From positions 1 through 64,000 of the forward strand of contig CAINND010000009.1 in NCBI GenBank assembly GCA_903851035.1: a stretch of 64,000 nt of DNA, given 5' to 3'. The stretch comes from an uncultured Acidobacteriota bacterium (GTDB lineage Bacteria > Acidobacteriota > Terriglobia > Terriglobales > Acidobacteriaceae). The translations under genes and the position numbers were made by a program. How positions within the stretch are numbered: the first letter of the stretch is position 1; every line of letters begins with the position of its first letter. Below, in pieces: positions 54,354-61,576 of the stretch. Under the pieces are notes generated by a model. It searched no databases. It worked only from the letters and a program-made list of their open reading frames with translations, and had not been told where the DNA came from.

Positions 54354-55298
54354 TTACACAACCACGTCGGGAATCTCCATCTGCTGTTTGCGGAAGGCGC
54401 TCAGGAAGGCTGCTACCACCTTGGGGTCGAACTCCTTGCCGGCGCCGCGTTCAATGATCTCACGTGCCTCAAAGGTCGTGCTGCCCTTGCGGTAGGGGCG
54501 GTCGCTGGTGATGGCGTCGTAGGCGTCGGCCACGCTCAGGATGCGGGCTTCGAGCGGAATGTCTTCGCCGGCGCGTTCCGTGTAGCCGCTGCCGTCAAAG
54601 CGGTCATGGTGAGAAAGAATGATGGGCAGCACGCGGCGCAGACTGCCGCCCACCGGCTCCAGCATGTTGATGCCGCGGGTCACGTGCGAGCGCATCTCCT
54701 CGGTCTCGGTGGAGTTCAACCGGGCGGCCTTGTAGAGCACTTCGCGGCTGATGTCCAGTTTGCCGATGTCGTGCAGCAGGGCGGCGGCCCTCACGTCCTC
54801 AATGCGCTCGTCGTCAAAGCCCATCTCATGCGCAATGCGCGCGGCATAAATGGAGACGCGATAGGAATGGTTCTGCGTGTAGCTGTCTTTGCTGATGAAG
54901 TGGCGCAGAATCATCAGCACACCGTGATAGGTCTCCCGCAGTTCGCGCACCTTGGCCAGGTTGCGGTCGTACAGCGCGCCCATGGCAAAGGCCGTAATCA
55001 TCAACGAGCCGCCCCATACGCTGATGTCGAACCACTTCTGGTGGCTGCCCAGCGTCTGGGCGCTGTGGTCGAACAGGCTGGGATCCAGGAAGGTAAGCAG
55101 CACCACCATCAGCACGCTGGCCAGCGCGGTCAACGTGGCGTGGCGGCGGCCATAGTAGTAGGCGGAAAACAGCGTGGGGAAGGTGTAGAAGCTCAGCAGT
55201 ATCCCGCGGTTGGCAATCAAAAAGTTGCACAACGCCGCCACAACGAATAGCGAAAGCACCAGCCATAGTTCCCGGTTCACATCCGAGAACTGCTTCAT
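54354..55298 (-). CDS. Membrane HD-GYP-type phosphodiesterase
   Basis: 314 residues. The N-terminal ~125 residues hold four or five hydrophobic helices ('LSLFVVAALCNFLIANRGIL', 'GGSLMITAFAMGALY'), probably a sensor. The C-terminal HD-GYP domain (~145-300) has 'NHSYRVSIYAARIA', 'ALLHDIGKLDISREVL', 'ILSHHDRFDGSGYTERAGE' and 'ILSVADAYDAITSDRPYR'. The usual GYP triplet is GYT and the usual HHE is HHD, so cyclic-di-GMP hydrolysis is likely but not certain. ATG 55298 has GAAGAAG upstream; the track start is TTG 55313. Confidence 0.85.
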   Translation of the reverse strand: MKQFSDVNRELWLVLSLFVVAALCNFLIANRGILLSFYTFPTLFSAYYYGRRHATLTALASVLMVVLLTFLDPSLFDHSAQTLGSHQKWFDISVWGGSLMITAFAMGALYDRNLAKVRELRETYHGVLMILRHFISKDSYTQNHSYRVSIYAARIAHEMGFDDERIEDVRAAALLHDIGKLDISREVLYKAARLNSTETEEMRSHVTRGINMLEPVGGSLRRVLPIILSHHDRFDGSGYTERAGEDIPLEARILSVADAYDAITSDRPYRKGSTTFEAREIIERGAGKEFDPKVVAAFLSAFRKQQMEIPDVVV

Positions 55299-55469
55299 AA
55301 GCGTCTTCTTCAATGGTCACTCCAGCCTGCCGGCCACGGCGTCAACTCCCCGCCAGGGAGGCGCTGCGCGGACATGTTCTGCATGTCCCCGGCAAAACAG
55401 AATCATCGTACGCAAGAATCAGGACAGGGCGCAATAGTACTAATGGTCACCCCCTGGTACCTGCCACAT

Positions 55470-55498
55470 AAAAAGGGCAGCCATTTGGCTGCCCTCTC
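55470..55498 (-). terminator. Intrinsic terminator of the cold-shock gene
   Basis: AGGGCAGCCAAATGGCTGCCCTTTTT on the minus strand: a 9-bp stem plus T-run, 27 bases after the stop. Confidence 0.88.
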
Positions 55499-55524
55499 CC
55501 GTTCCAGAAATCAACGGCGCTAAA

Positions 55525-55725
55525 CTACACAGGTTGAACGTTCTCCGCCTGCCAGCCCTTGGGTCCCTTGACGACATTGAACTGTACAGCCTGGCCCTCC
55601 TTCAGGCTGCGGAAGCCCGAAGACTGAATGGCCGAGAAATGAACGAAGACGTCTTCGCCATTCTGGCGGCTGATAAAACCAAATCCCTTGGCGTCATTGA
55701 ACCACTTAACGATTCCTTGTTCCAT
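55525..55725 (-). CDS. Cold-shock domain protein (CspA family)
   Basis: A 66-residue single OB-fold RNA/DNA-binding protein. '[20 protein letters not shown]' carries the RNP1 motif and 'DVFVHFSAI' RNP2; '[13 protein letters not shown]' closes the fold. Acts as an RNA chaperone. ATG 55725 is preceded by an AGGAA-type site (GAAGGAACATGTAACATC on the minus strand). The upstream ~300 bp would form a long leader, as in cold-inducible csp genes. Confidence 0.95.
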   Translation of the reverse strand: MEQGIVKWFNDAKGFGFISRQNGEDVFVHFSAIQSSGFRSLKEGQAVQFNVVKGPKGWQAENVQPV

Positions 55726-56030
55726 GATGTTACATGTTCCTTCGCGAATTGAAATCGAGCTGAGTGAATCGGAGGGAGTTCGTCTGCAGATTCGTATTCC
55801 GGAGCAGCGCCTTGTTGTTCGCTCTCAGGGCGCATCTACCACTTGCGTCCATCCAAATCATAAAGCGGAAACAGTCTACCATCGTTTTTTCCACAATACG
55901 AGAAAACAAATTTGTAATTTATTTGCATCTCATTGATATACAAGGAAATAAAATTGTAGTGACGGCCTCCGCAGCACGATTGTGATGATTGTCCTCGACT
56001 TTTTTCCGCCCTCCGGGCCACAGTGTTGCC
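55726..56030. promoter_or_regulatory. Divergent leader region between cold-shock and hemerythrin-like genes
   Basis: 305 bp with no supportable gene. It contains a distinctly AT-rich core around 55890-55955. On the minus strand TTGTAT and TAAATT are spaced 16 bp apart, a plausible cold-shock-gene promoter, which would give a leader of roughly 190 nt. Confidence 0.4.
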
Positions 56031-56606
56031 ATGCGCTTCAGCCGGATTGACCTGAACCCGGGCAGCGGCGAACCTGCGGCCAACAGCCCGCAGGAGCTGC
56101 TGCTGGGCTGCCACGCGCGCATCCGGCACTACATTCAACTGGGACGCACCCTGGCCAGCGCCCGCGGCGTCTCCGAAGCGGAAGTGGCCGATGCCGCCGC
56201 CGCCATCTTCCGCTACTTCAGCCTGGCCCTGCCCATGCATGAAGGTGATGAAAACGAAACACTTTACCCGCGCATCTGCGCCTCGCAGCCCGAAGGCAGC
56301 CTGGTGCTGGAGGCGGCGGAAACCATGGTCGAGCAGCATCGCGCCATCAACGAACTGACCGCCGAACTGCTCGCCCTGTGCGCCACGCTCGACCGCACGC
56401 CCAACCGCCTGGCGCAACTGGCTCCCAACCTCGATCACGTCACCCGCGCCATGGAGCAGGTCTTTGGCGCGCACCTCCACCTGGAGGAGACGGTCATCTT
56501 TCCCGCCCTCGCCGATCTCTTCCCGCCGGAGGTCATCACCGAGATGCTGAATGAGATGAACGACCGCCGCCGCCCACCGCGCAGCGGACTCCACCTGGTG
56601 CAGTAG
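56031..56606 (+). CDS. Hemerythrin-like HHE cation-binding protein
   Basis: A 191-residue four-helix-bundle protein. Candidate di-iron ligands are in 'LLGCHARIRHYIQL' (helix 1), 'LPMHEGDENETLYPRI' (helix 2), 'MVEQHRAINEL' (helix 3) and 'GAHLHLEETVIFPAL' (helix 4), matching the H...HxxxE...H...HxxxE pattern. It may bind oxygen or nitric oxide or act in iron or redox handling. ATG 56031; the track's upstream codons are not conserved. Confidence 0.87.
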   Translation: MRFSRIDLNPGSGEPAANSPQELLLGCHARIRHYIQLGRTLASARGVSEAEVADAAAAIFRYFSLALPMHEGDENETLYPRICASQPEGSLVLEAAETMVEQHRAINELTAELLALCATLDRTPNRLAQLAPNLDHVTRAMEQVFGAHLHLEETVIFPALADLFPPEVITEMLNEMNDRRRPPRSGLHLVQ

Positions 56607-56667
56607 CGCTTCTGAGAGCTTTCATCTTTAGGATGTTTGATTGAGGCAAGGTGTAGGGTTGAATCAA

Positions 56668-57114
56668 ATGCATAAATACATGGGACACAAGCTGGCGCAA
56701 GTTGCAACGTGTCTATTGTGCGCCGTATTTGCGTGGAATTACGAACACATTGTTGCACCACTGGAAGGCACAGAGTTCGGTGGCGGATGGCTCACGGGCC
56801 CACTGTTACATCTTTATGATCTTGGCGCTCTCCTGTTCTTTCTGACGTTGTTTCTAGTGTTTTTCTTCCCGAGAGCTACGGCCGTAATTGCCATTTTGGC
56901 TTCTCTGGCCTGTCTGCCGCTCTATCTCTATTTCACGGCCCCTGGTCCCTATCGCAAAATTTTTTATTGGTGTGAATTTAAGAGTCCACTTATAGCAAAT
57001 TTCAGATGGAATGCACCGGCAGTTGAGGGAATCCTTATTCTCGTGCTCTCCTCGTATGTAGCCGTGTGCAGCCTCCTTGTTTCAAAGCAGAGAAAGTCCA
57101 AGAGCCCCGTATAG
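56668..57114 (+). CDS. Hypothetical four-helix membrane protein
   Basis: 148 residues with about four hydrophobic segments ('VATCLLCAVFAWNYEHIV', 'LYDLGALLFFLTLFLVFFF', 'ATAVIAILASLACLPLYLYF', 'GILILVLSSYVAVCSLLV'). No family recognised. Codon use is lower in GC than the neighbours, and a GGTGCCCCAT palindromic element follows directly, as at the other acquired-looking genes here. ATG 56668 is preferred to TTG 56641, though neither has a clear ribosome binding site. Confidence 0.6.
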   Translation: MHKYMGHKLAQVATCLLCAVFAWNYEHIVAPLEGTEFGGGWLTGPLLHLYDLGALLFFLTLFLVFFFPRATAVIAILASLACLPLYLYFTAPGPYRKIFYWCEFKSPLIANFRWNAPAVEGILILVLSSYVAVCSLLVSKQRKSKSPV

Positions 57115-57128
57115 CTGACACGCCGGCC

Positions 57129-57166
57129 GGTGCCCCATCTCTGGCCCGACTTTGGCCAGACGGGGG
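57129..57166 (+). repeat. GGTGCCCCAT palindromic element
   Basis: GGTGCCCCATCTCTGGCC followed by a 7-base loop and GGCCAGACGGGG. Same head sequence, loop length and GGGG end as the elements at 1-216 and inside queA, but lacking their left part. Confidence 0.65.
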
Positions 57167-57174
57167 ACGAACTC

Positions 57175-58452
57175 TTACTCGTAGCGCAGCGCCTCCACCG
57201 GGTCGAGCTTGGCGGCCTTTGCTGCCGGATAAATTCCGAAGAACAATCCCACGCTCATTGCCGCCGCCACGCTGACGGGAATCACCCATCCCGGCACGGC
57301 CATCGGCCAACTTGGCAGCACAATGTTCAGCAGCGCAATCAGTCCCAGACAAAACAACACGGCGGCCACTCCGGCCGAGCCGGTCAGCACCATCGCCTCT
57401 ACAAGGAATTGCCGCACCACGTCCTTGCTGCGCGCGCCGATGGCCTTGCGGACTCCAATCTCGTGGGTGCGCTCGGTCACACTCATCAGCATGATGTTCA
57501 TCACGCCGACGCCGCCCACCAGCATTCCCACCGAGGCCACGGCGATGGTCAGCAGCGCGATGCTGCCAATGATGCTGCGGAACTGGTTGCTGATGGCCTC
57601 ACCCGAGCTGATGCCGAAGCTGTCCGGCTTGTTGAAGCCGTCGCCGCGCCGGCGCCGCAGGATGCCTGTGATCTCATCCTGTGCCGCTGCTTTTTTGCCG
57701 GGCAGGGCGCGCGCGGTCAAAAAGTTTTCGCGGTCCTGCGGACGGTGCTTGCGGTAGGTAAGGTAGGGCACAAAGAACTGCTTGTCGCTGTTACTGTCGC
57801 GCAAAAACACGCCTTTGCTCTTGGCCATCACGCCCACAATTCGGAAGCTCATGCCGTTGAGCTGAATCTCCTTGTCCAGCGAGTCGTGCGCGGGAAACAG
57901 CGTATCGGCCAGGTCGTGTCCAATGACGACGACGTCGAGTTTGTGTTCGTTCTCCGCCTCGCTGAAGAAGCGGCCCTGCTCCACCGTGGCGTTCTGCACG
58001 TTCTGGTAGCTGGGGGTGACGCCTTCAAAGTTCACGGCCGTCACCTCTTTTCCCTTGTAGCGCGCCACCGGTGTAAACACCTCTTTCGTGCCCTCGGGAT
58101 GCCAGCTATCGAGTTCGACGCATACGTCCCTCACCGAGGGAGCGTCGTCGCGAATGGCCTCGGCGTCTTCGTACTTAAGTGGCTTGCGCAGCCGCCACTC
58201 CTGCGGCAGGCGCCCAATGTGGATGCCGGGCTCGAATTTGAAGATCAGCAGCGTGTCGGTGCCGAACTGCTCAAGCTGTGCGCGCAGGTCCTTGTCCACG
58301 CCGTACATGATGCTGAAGACCATCACCAGCACCACCACGGCGATGAAGACGCCGAGTACTGTCAGGGCCGAGCGGACTTTGTTGGCCAGCAGCGTCTCCC
58401 AGGCCATGCGCGCGCTTTCCCAGAAGGAGAAGCTCTGTCTTTTGTTTGCCAT
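57175..58452 (-). CDS. ABC transporter permease (MacB/FtsX type), second of pair
   Basis: A 425-residue permease. N-terminal 'LLANKVRSALTVLGVFIAVV' helix, a ~240-residue periplasmic MacB-PCD domain, then the FtsX core with three helices and the loop 'MLMSVTERTHEIGVRKAIGA' that contacts the ATPase; it ends 'GIYPAAKAAKLDPVEALRYE'. Such permeases work with an ATPase and often a membrane-fusion protein as efflux or mechanotransmission machines. It lies 15 bp after a paralogue. No ATPase is encoded in the window. Confidence 0.9.
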   Translation of the reverse strand: MANKRQSFSFWESARMAWETLLANKVRSALTVLGVFIAVVVLVMVFSIMYGVDKDLRAQLEQFGTDTLLIFKFEPGIHIGRLPQEWRLRKPLKYEDAEAIRDDAPSVRDVCVELDSWHPEGTKEVFTPVARYKGKEVTAVNFEGVTPSYQNVQNATVEQGRFFSEAENEHKLDVVVIGHDLADTLFPAHDSLDKEIQLNGMSFRIVGVMAKSKGVFLRDSNSDKQFFVPYLTYRKHRPQDRENFLTARALPGKKAAAQDEITGILRRRRGDGFNKPDSFGISSGEAISNQFRSIIGSIALLTIAVASVGMLVGGVGVMNIMLMSVTERTHEIGVRKAIGARSKDVVRQFLVEAMVLTGSAGVAAVLFCLGLIALLNIVLPSWPMAVPGWVIPVSVAAAMSVGLFFGIYPAAKAAKLDPVEALRYE

Positions 58453-58467
58453 CGTCGTCTCCTCCTT

Positions 58468-59703
58468 TTAGGAATCTGCCCGCAGGGCTTCAATGGGATT
58501 CAGCCGGGCGGCCTTACGCGCCGGATACACGCCAAAGAACAATCCCACGGCCGTGCTCACGCCCACGGCGGTAATCACTGCGGAAAGCGGCACGCTCATC
58601 GGCATCGGCGTTGTCTTATCCAGAATGATGGCCAGTCCCCAGGCGATGGCGATGCCGATGATGCCGCCCATGGCGCTCATCACGCAGGCCTCCACCAGGA
58701 ATTGGCTTAGAATGTCCGAGGTGCGCGCGCCCAGCGATTTCCGTATGCCGATCTCGCGCGTGCGCTCCGTCACCGAGGCCAGCATCACGTTCATGATGAC
58801 CACGCCGCCGATGACCAGGAAGATGCTGACAAAGCCCACCATCGCCCCGGCCAGCGTGCCGGTCATGCTCTTCCACAGGTCCATCAGGTTGTCGGCGCCA
58901 AACAGTCCAAAGGTGTCTTCCTGGTTGGGCGCCACATGGCGCCGGGCGCGCATCATGGCCCGTGCCTCTTCCTTGGTCTGCTCCAGCATCTCCGGAGCCT
59001 GCGCCTGAATGTTGATGTGGAAGCTGTCTGTGTGCGAGCCGAACAGCTTGAACCAGGTCTGCACCGGTATGTACACAAAGTTGTCCTGCGGCTGACCCAT
59101 CACGCTGCCAATGGGCTTGGCCACACCCACCACTTCAAAATCCTGGCCCTTGATGGTGATGGTGCGGCCAATGGGATCGCTGGACGGAAAGAGTTTTTTC
59201 ACCACGTCGGAGCCCAGCATGGCCGTAAAGCTGCGGTGCTCGTTGTCGTTGTCGCTGATGTAGCGGCCGCGCTCGACCTCCTCGGTATCCATCTCGCCGA
59301 TGTTGGCCGTCACGCCGCGCACGCTCACGTCCTCGGCCGATTGTCCGCCGTGGCGCAGAATGTCGCGCTGGGTGCATTGCAGGCCGACGTTTTTCGGCAG
59401 CTTCAGCCCGTCATGCAGCGCCGTGTAGTCGTCATAGGTGAACTGGCGGTTGTGACGCACGGCCTTCACCCAGTCTTCCTCGGTGTTGATGATGCCGTAG
59501 CGGCCGATGATGAAGACGCCGTTGCCCATGTTGGCCACGCGCTCGGCAATGTAGGCATTCGTGCCGTTTATCAGCGCCACCACCAAAATTAAAGTGGAGA
59601 CCGAAAGAATGACGCCCAGCAGCATCAGGAACGAGCGCAGCTTGTGCGTGCGCATCGTCTCCAGGGCAATCAGGGCGGGTTCCTTGATGGCAAAGCCGAG
59701 CAT
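58468..59703 (-). CDS. ABC transporter permease (MacB/FtsX type), first of pair
   Basis: A 411-residue permease with the same architecture as its downstream neighbour. 'METMRTHKLRSFLMLLG'-type N-terminal helix, periplasmic domain, and 'MLASVTERTREIGIRKSLGA' coupling loop, ending 'GVYPARKAARLNPIEALRADS'. ATG 59703 follows GGGAG; the track's 12 extra residues are not conserved. The two permeases probably form a heterodimer. Confidence 0.9.
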   Translation of the reverse strand: MLGFAIKEPALIALETMRTHKLRSFLMLLGVILSVSTLILVVALINGTNAYIAERVANMGNGVFIIGRYGIINTEEDWVKAVRHNRQFTYDDYTALHDGLKLPKNVGLQCTQRDILRHGGQSAEDVSVRGVTANIGEMDTEEVERGRYISDNDNEHRSFTAMLGSDVVKKLFPSSDPIGRTITIKGQDFEVVGVAKPIGSVMGQPQDNFVYIPVQTWFKLFGSHTDSFHINIQAQAPEMLEQTKEEARAMMRARRHVAPNQEDTFGLFGADNLMDLWKSMTGTLAGAMVGFVSIFLVIGGVVIMNVMLASVTERTREIGIRKSLGARTSDILSQFLVEACVMSAMGGIIGIAIAWGLAIILDKTTPMPMSVPLSAVITAVGVSTAVGLFFGVYPARKAARLNPIEALRADS

Positions 59704-59827
59704 GAGACTCCCACGGGGCCGCAACGGCGGCCACTTCAATTCATACGCAACCGGCAGGGGGAAGGTTCCCGGCAGCTCTTGAAATCCGCCAAATCAGGAT
59801 GACGGCAAAACAGACAACTTTATTACG

Positions 59828-61351
59828 TTACTCCAACCGGCACACCATGACCGTGTGGTTTTGCCACGGGCACAAGGCGAGATCAATCCCCGGCGGAGGC
59901 TCGGCGCGTGGGACCACCGTCCAGCCCACGCCAAACTCGCGGTGCAGCAGCACAAAATCCGCGCGGGTAAAGCGGTTGAAGCCATCCAGTGCATGCACCT
60001 CGCGGTGCCAGCGCCCGGCCAGCACGGGAAAGAGCAATGCCACCCCGGGGTCCTTATCCCAGTCTGCCATTTGACTGCGCTCGGCCAGCGCCCGGAAGCC
60101 GTGATAGTCCTCGCCGTGCGTGCTCATGTAATGCGGATCCAGCACAAAGTAGGCATCCACGGGCGTATGGGCCTTTACCCACAGGAAGGCCTCCACCCAA
60201 TCGTTGGACGCGCGTCCGTCCGGCAATTCGATGTGCCGCGAACCGGCAAAGGTATCAAACTGCGCGTAGCTCATTGCACCGGCCAGCGGAAGAAAAAGCA
60301 CGGCCCAGCGCCACGGCCGATCCTTCAGCGCAAACTCGGCGGCCATGCCACCGGCCAGCAGGATCATCACAATGTAAGTCAGGTGCAGGGTGCGCAGCGG
60401 CTGGTAAGGCGTCAGCCGCTCCATGCTCACTGGAATCGTAATCAGCAACCCCGCGGCAAAGCCAACGCCGGCAAACAACGCCGTGCGCGCCGCCACCGCC
60501 GAGGCCGTAAACAATCCGCGCACGCGTGCCAGCCGCGCCATGCCCATCAGCAACAAGATCGGAGCCACCGCTCCCAGCCATTCGTACCAGTGCCAGCGCA
60601 GCAGGTAGTGCTGCTCGCGGGAGCGGCTGGCCTCCATCCACTCGGCGCTTCCTGGCGCGATGAACATGGCGACGGCCAGCAAGGCCAGGCAGCCCACGGC
60701 TCCCAGCACGGCGCCAAGCCTTACCGAGGGCAGCAGCAGTGTAATGATGAAGATCGCGCCGTAAAAAGCCATCTGCGGATGCATGGTGGCCGCCAGCGCA
60801 ATCAGCGCGAAGGCTCCCACGGATCGACGCAGGCCAATGGCTCGCCCCTCCGCGCAGGGCACTACGATGGCCACCGCCCACAGGATCAGCGCCGTGGCCG
60901 GTGTGCGCGGATGCAGATGCTGGTCGGCCAAAAAGATGCAGGTTCCTGCCACGGGCAGGGTCAGCAGAACGGTCACCAGTGCAACGCCGCCCAGCCGCGC
61001 GCGAGCTCCCGGCAATAGCCTGGTGGCCAGCGTCCACAGGGCGGCCAGCAGCAGCAACAGACTCAGCAGGTACAGCACAAATACCGTCGCATCCACCGGC
61101 GCATGAAATACGCGGGCCAGCGCGGCTACCAGGTCGTCAAACAGCATGGGCTTCGTCTGCGGCTCAAAGAAGATGCGGTCGTGCGGGTAAAGTGATGGGT
61201 CGAGGTGCGCCTTGATGGCCGGCAGGTAGATGGCTTCGTCTTCAATGCCGTAGTGGTATCCGTGGATGCCGACGGCGGCGGCCACCAGCGCGGTCAGCGT
61301 CAACCACTTGCGATTGAGGGCGTTGGCCGCGCTTTGCCAGGGGCTGTTCAT
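59828..61351 (-). CDS. Polytopic membrane protein, unknown function
   Basis: 507 residues with roughly ten to twelve hydrophobic helices, an N-terminal periplasmic-type loop 'GIEDEAIYLPAIKAHLDPSLY' and a C-terminal soluble region (~380-507) containing 'FLWVKAHTPVDAYFVLDPHY'. The layout resembles GT-C type glycosyltransferases or DUF6798-like proteins: an early acidic loop after the first helix and a C-terminal domain outside the membrane. The substrate cannot be inferred. ATG 61351. It lies upstream of the permease pair on the same strand with a 124-bp gap. Confidence 0.72.
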   Translation of the reverse strand: MNSPWQSAANALNRKWLTLTALVAAAVGIHGYHYGIEDEAIYLPAIKAHLDPSLYPHDRIFFEPQTKPMLFDDLVAALARVFHAPVDATVFVLYLLSLLLLLAALWTLATRLLPGARARLGGVALVTVLLTLPVAGTCIFLADQHLHPRTPATALILWAVAIVVPCAEGRAIGLRRSVGAFALIALAATMHPQMAFYGAIFIITLLLPSVRLGAVLGAVGCLALLAVAMFIAPGSAEWMEASRSREQHYLLRWHWYEWLGAVAPILLLMGMARLARVRGLFTASAVAARTALFAGVGFAAGLLITIPVSMERLTPYQPLRTLHLTYIVMILLAGGMAAEFALKDRPWRWAVLFLPLAGAMSYAQFDTFAGSRHIELPDGRASNDWVEAFLWVKAHTPVDAYFVLDPHYMSTHGEDYHGFRALAERSQMADWDKDPGVALLFPVLAGRWHREVHALDGFNRFTRADFVLLHREFGVGWTVVPRAEPPPGIDLALCPWQNHTVMVCRLE

Positions 61352-61576
61352 CGTGGGATTGCCTTACGTTAACACGCCGCACTCTGGCGTCAAAGCGGTG
61401 CTGTGCAGGTGCTGTACTGCCGTGCAGAGGCATCCTTCTTGGCACCCCGCTGACGGTTCCCGCACGGGCTGCCGTGTGGTACCGTTAAGCCAAATGGAGG
61501 GCTCCTCAGCCGCGCCGGCCGCGCGGTGGAGTGTGCCGCAAGCCGGGCGCACTGCCCAATCAGGGGAGCACACATC

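Noticed and set aside
57130-58710. 526-aa plus-strand ORF across the permeases
   Set aside because: His/Gln-rich shadow; the minus-strand permease motifs are unambiguous.
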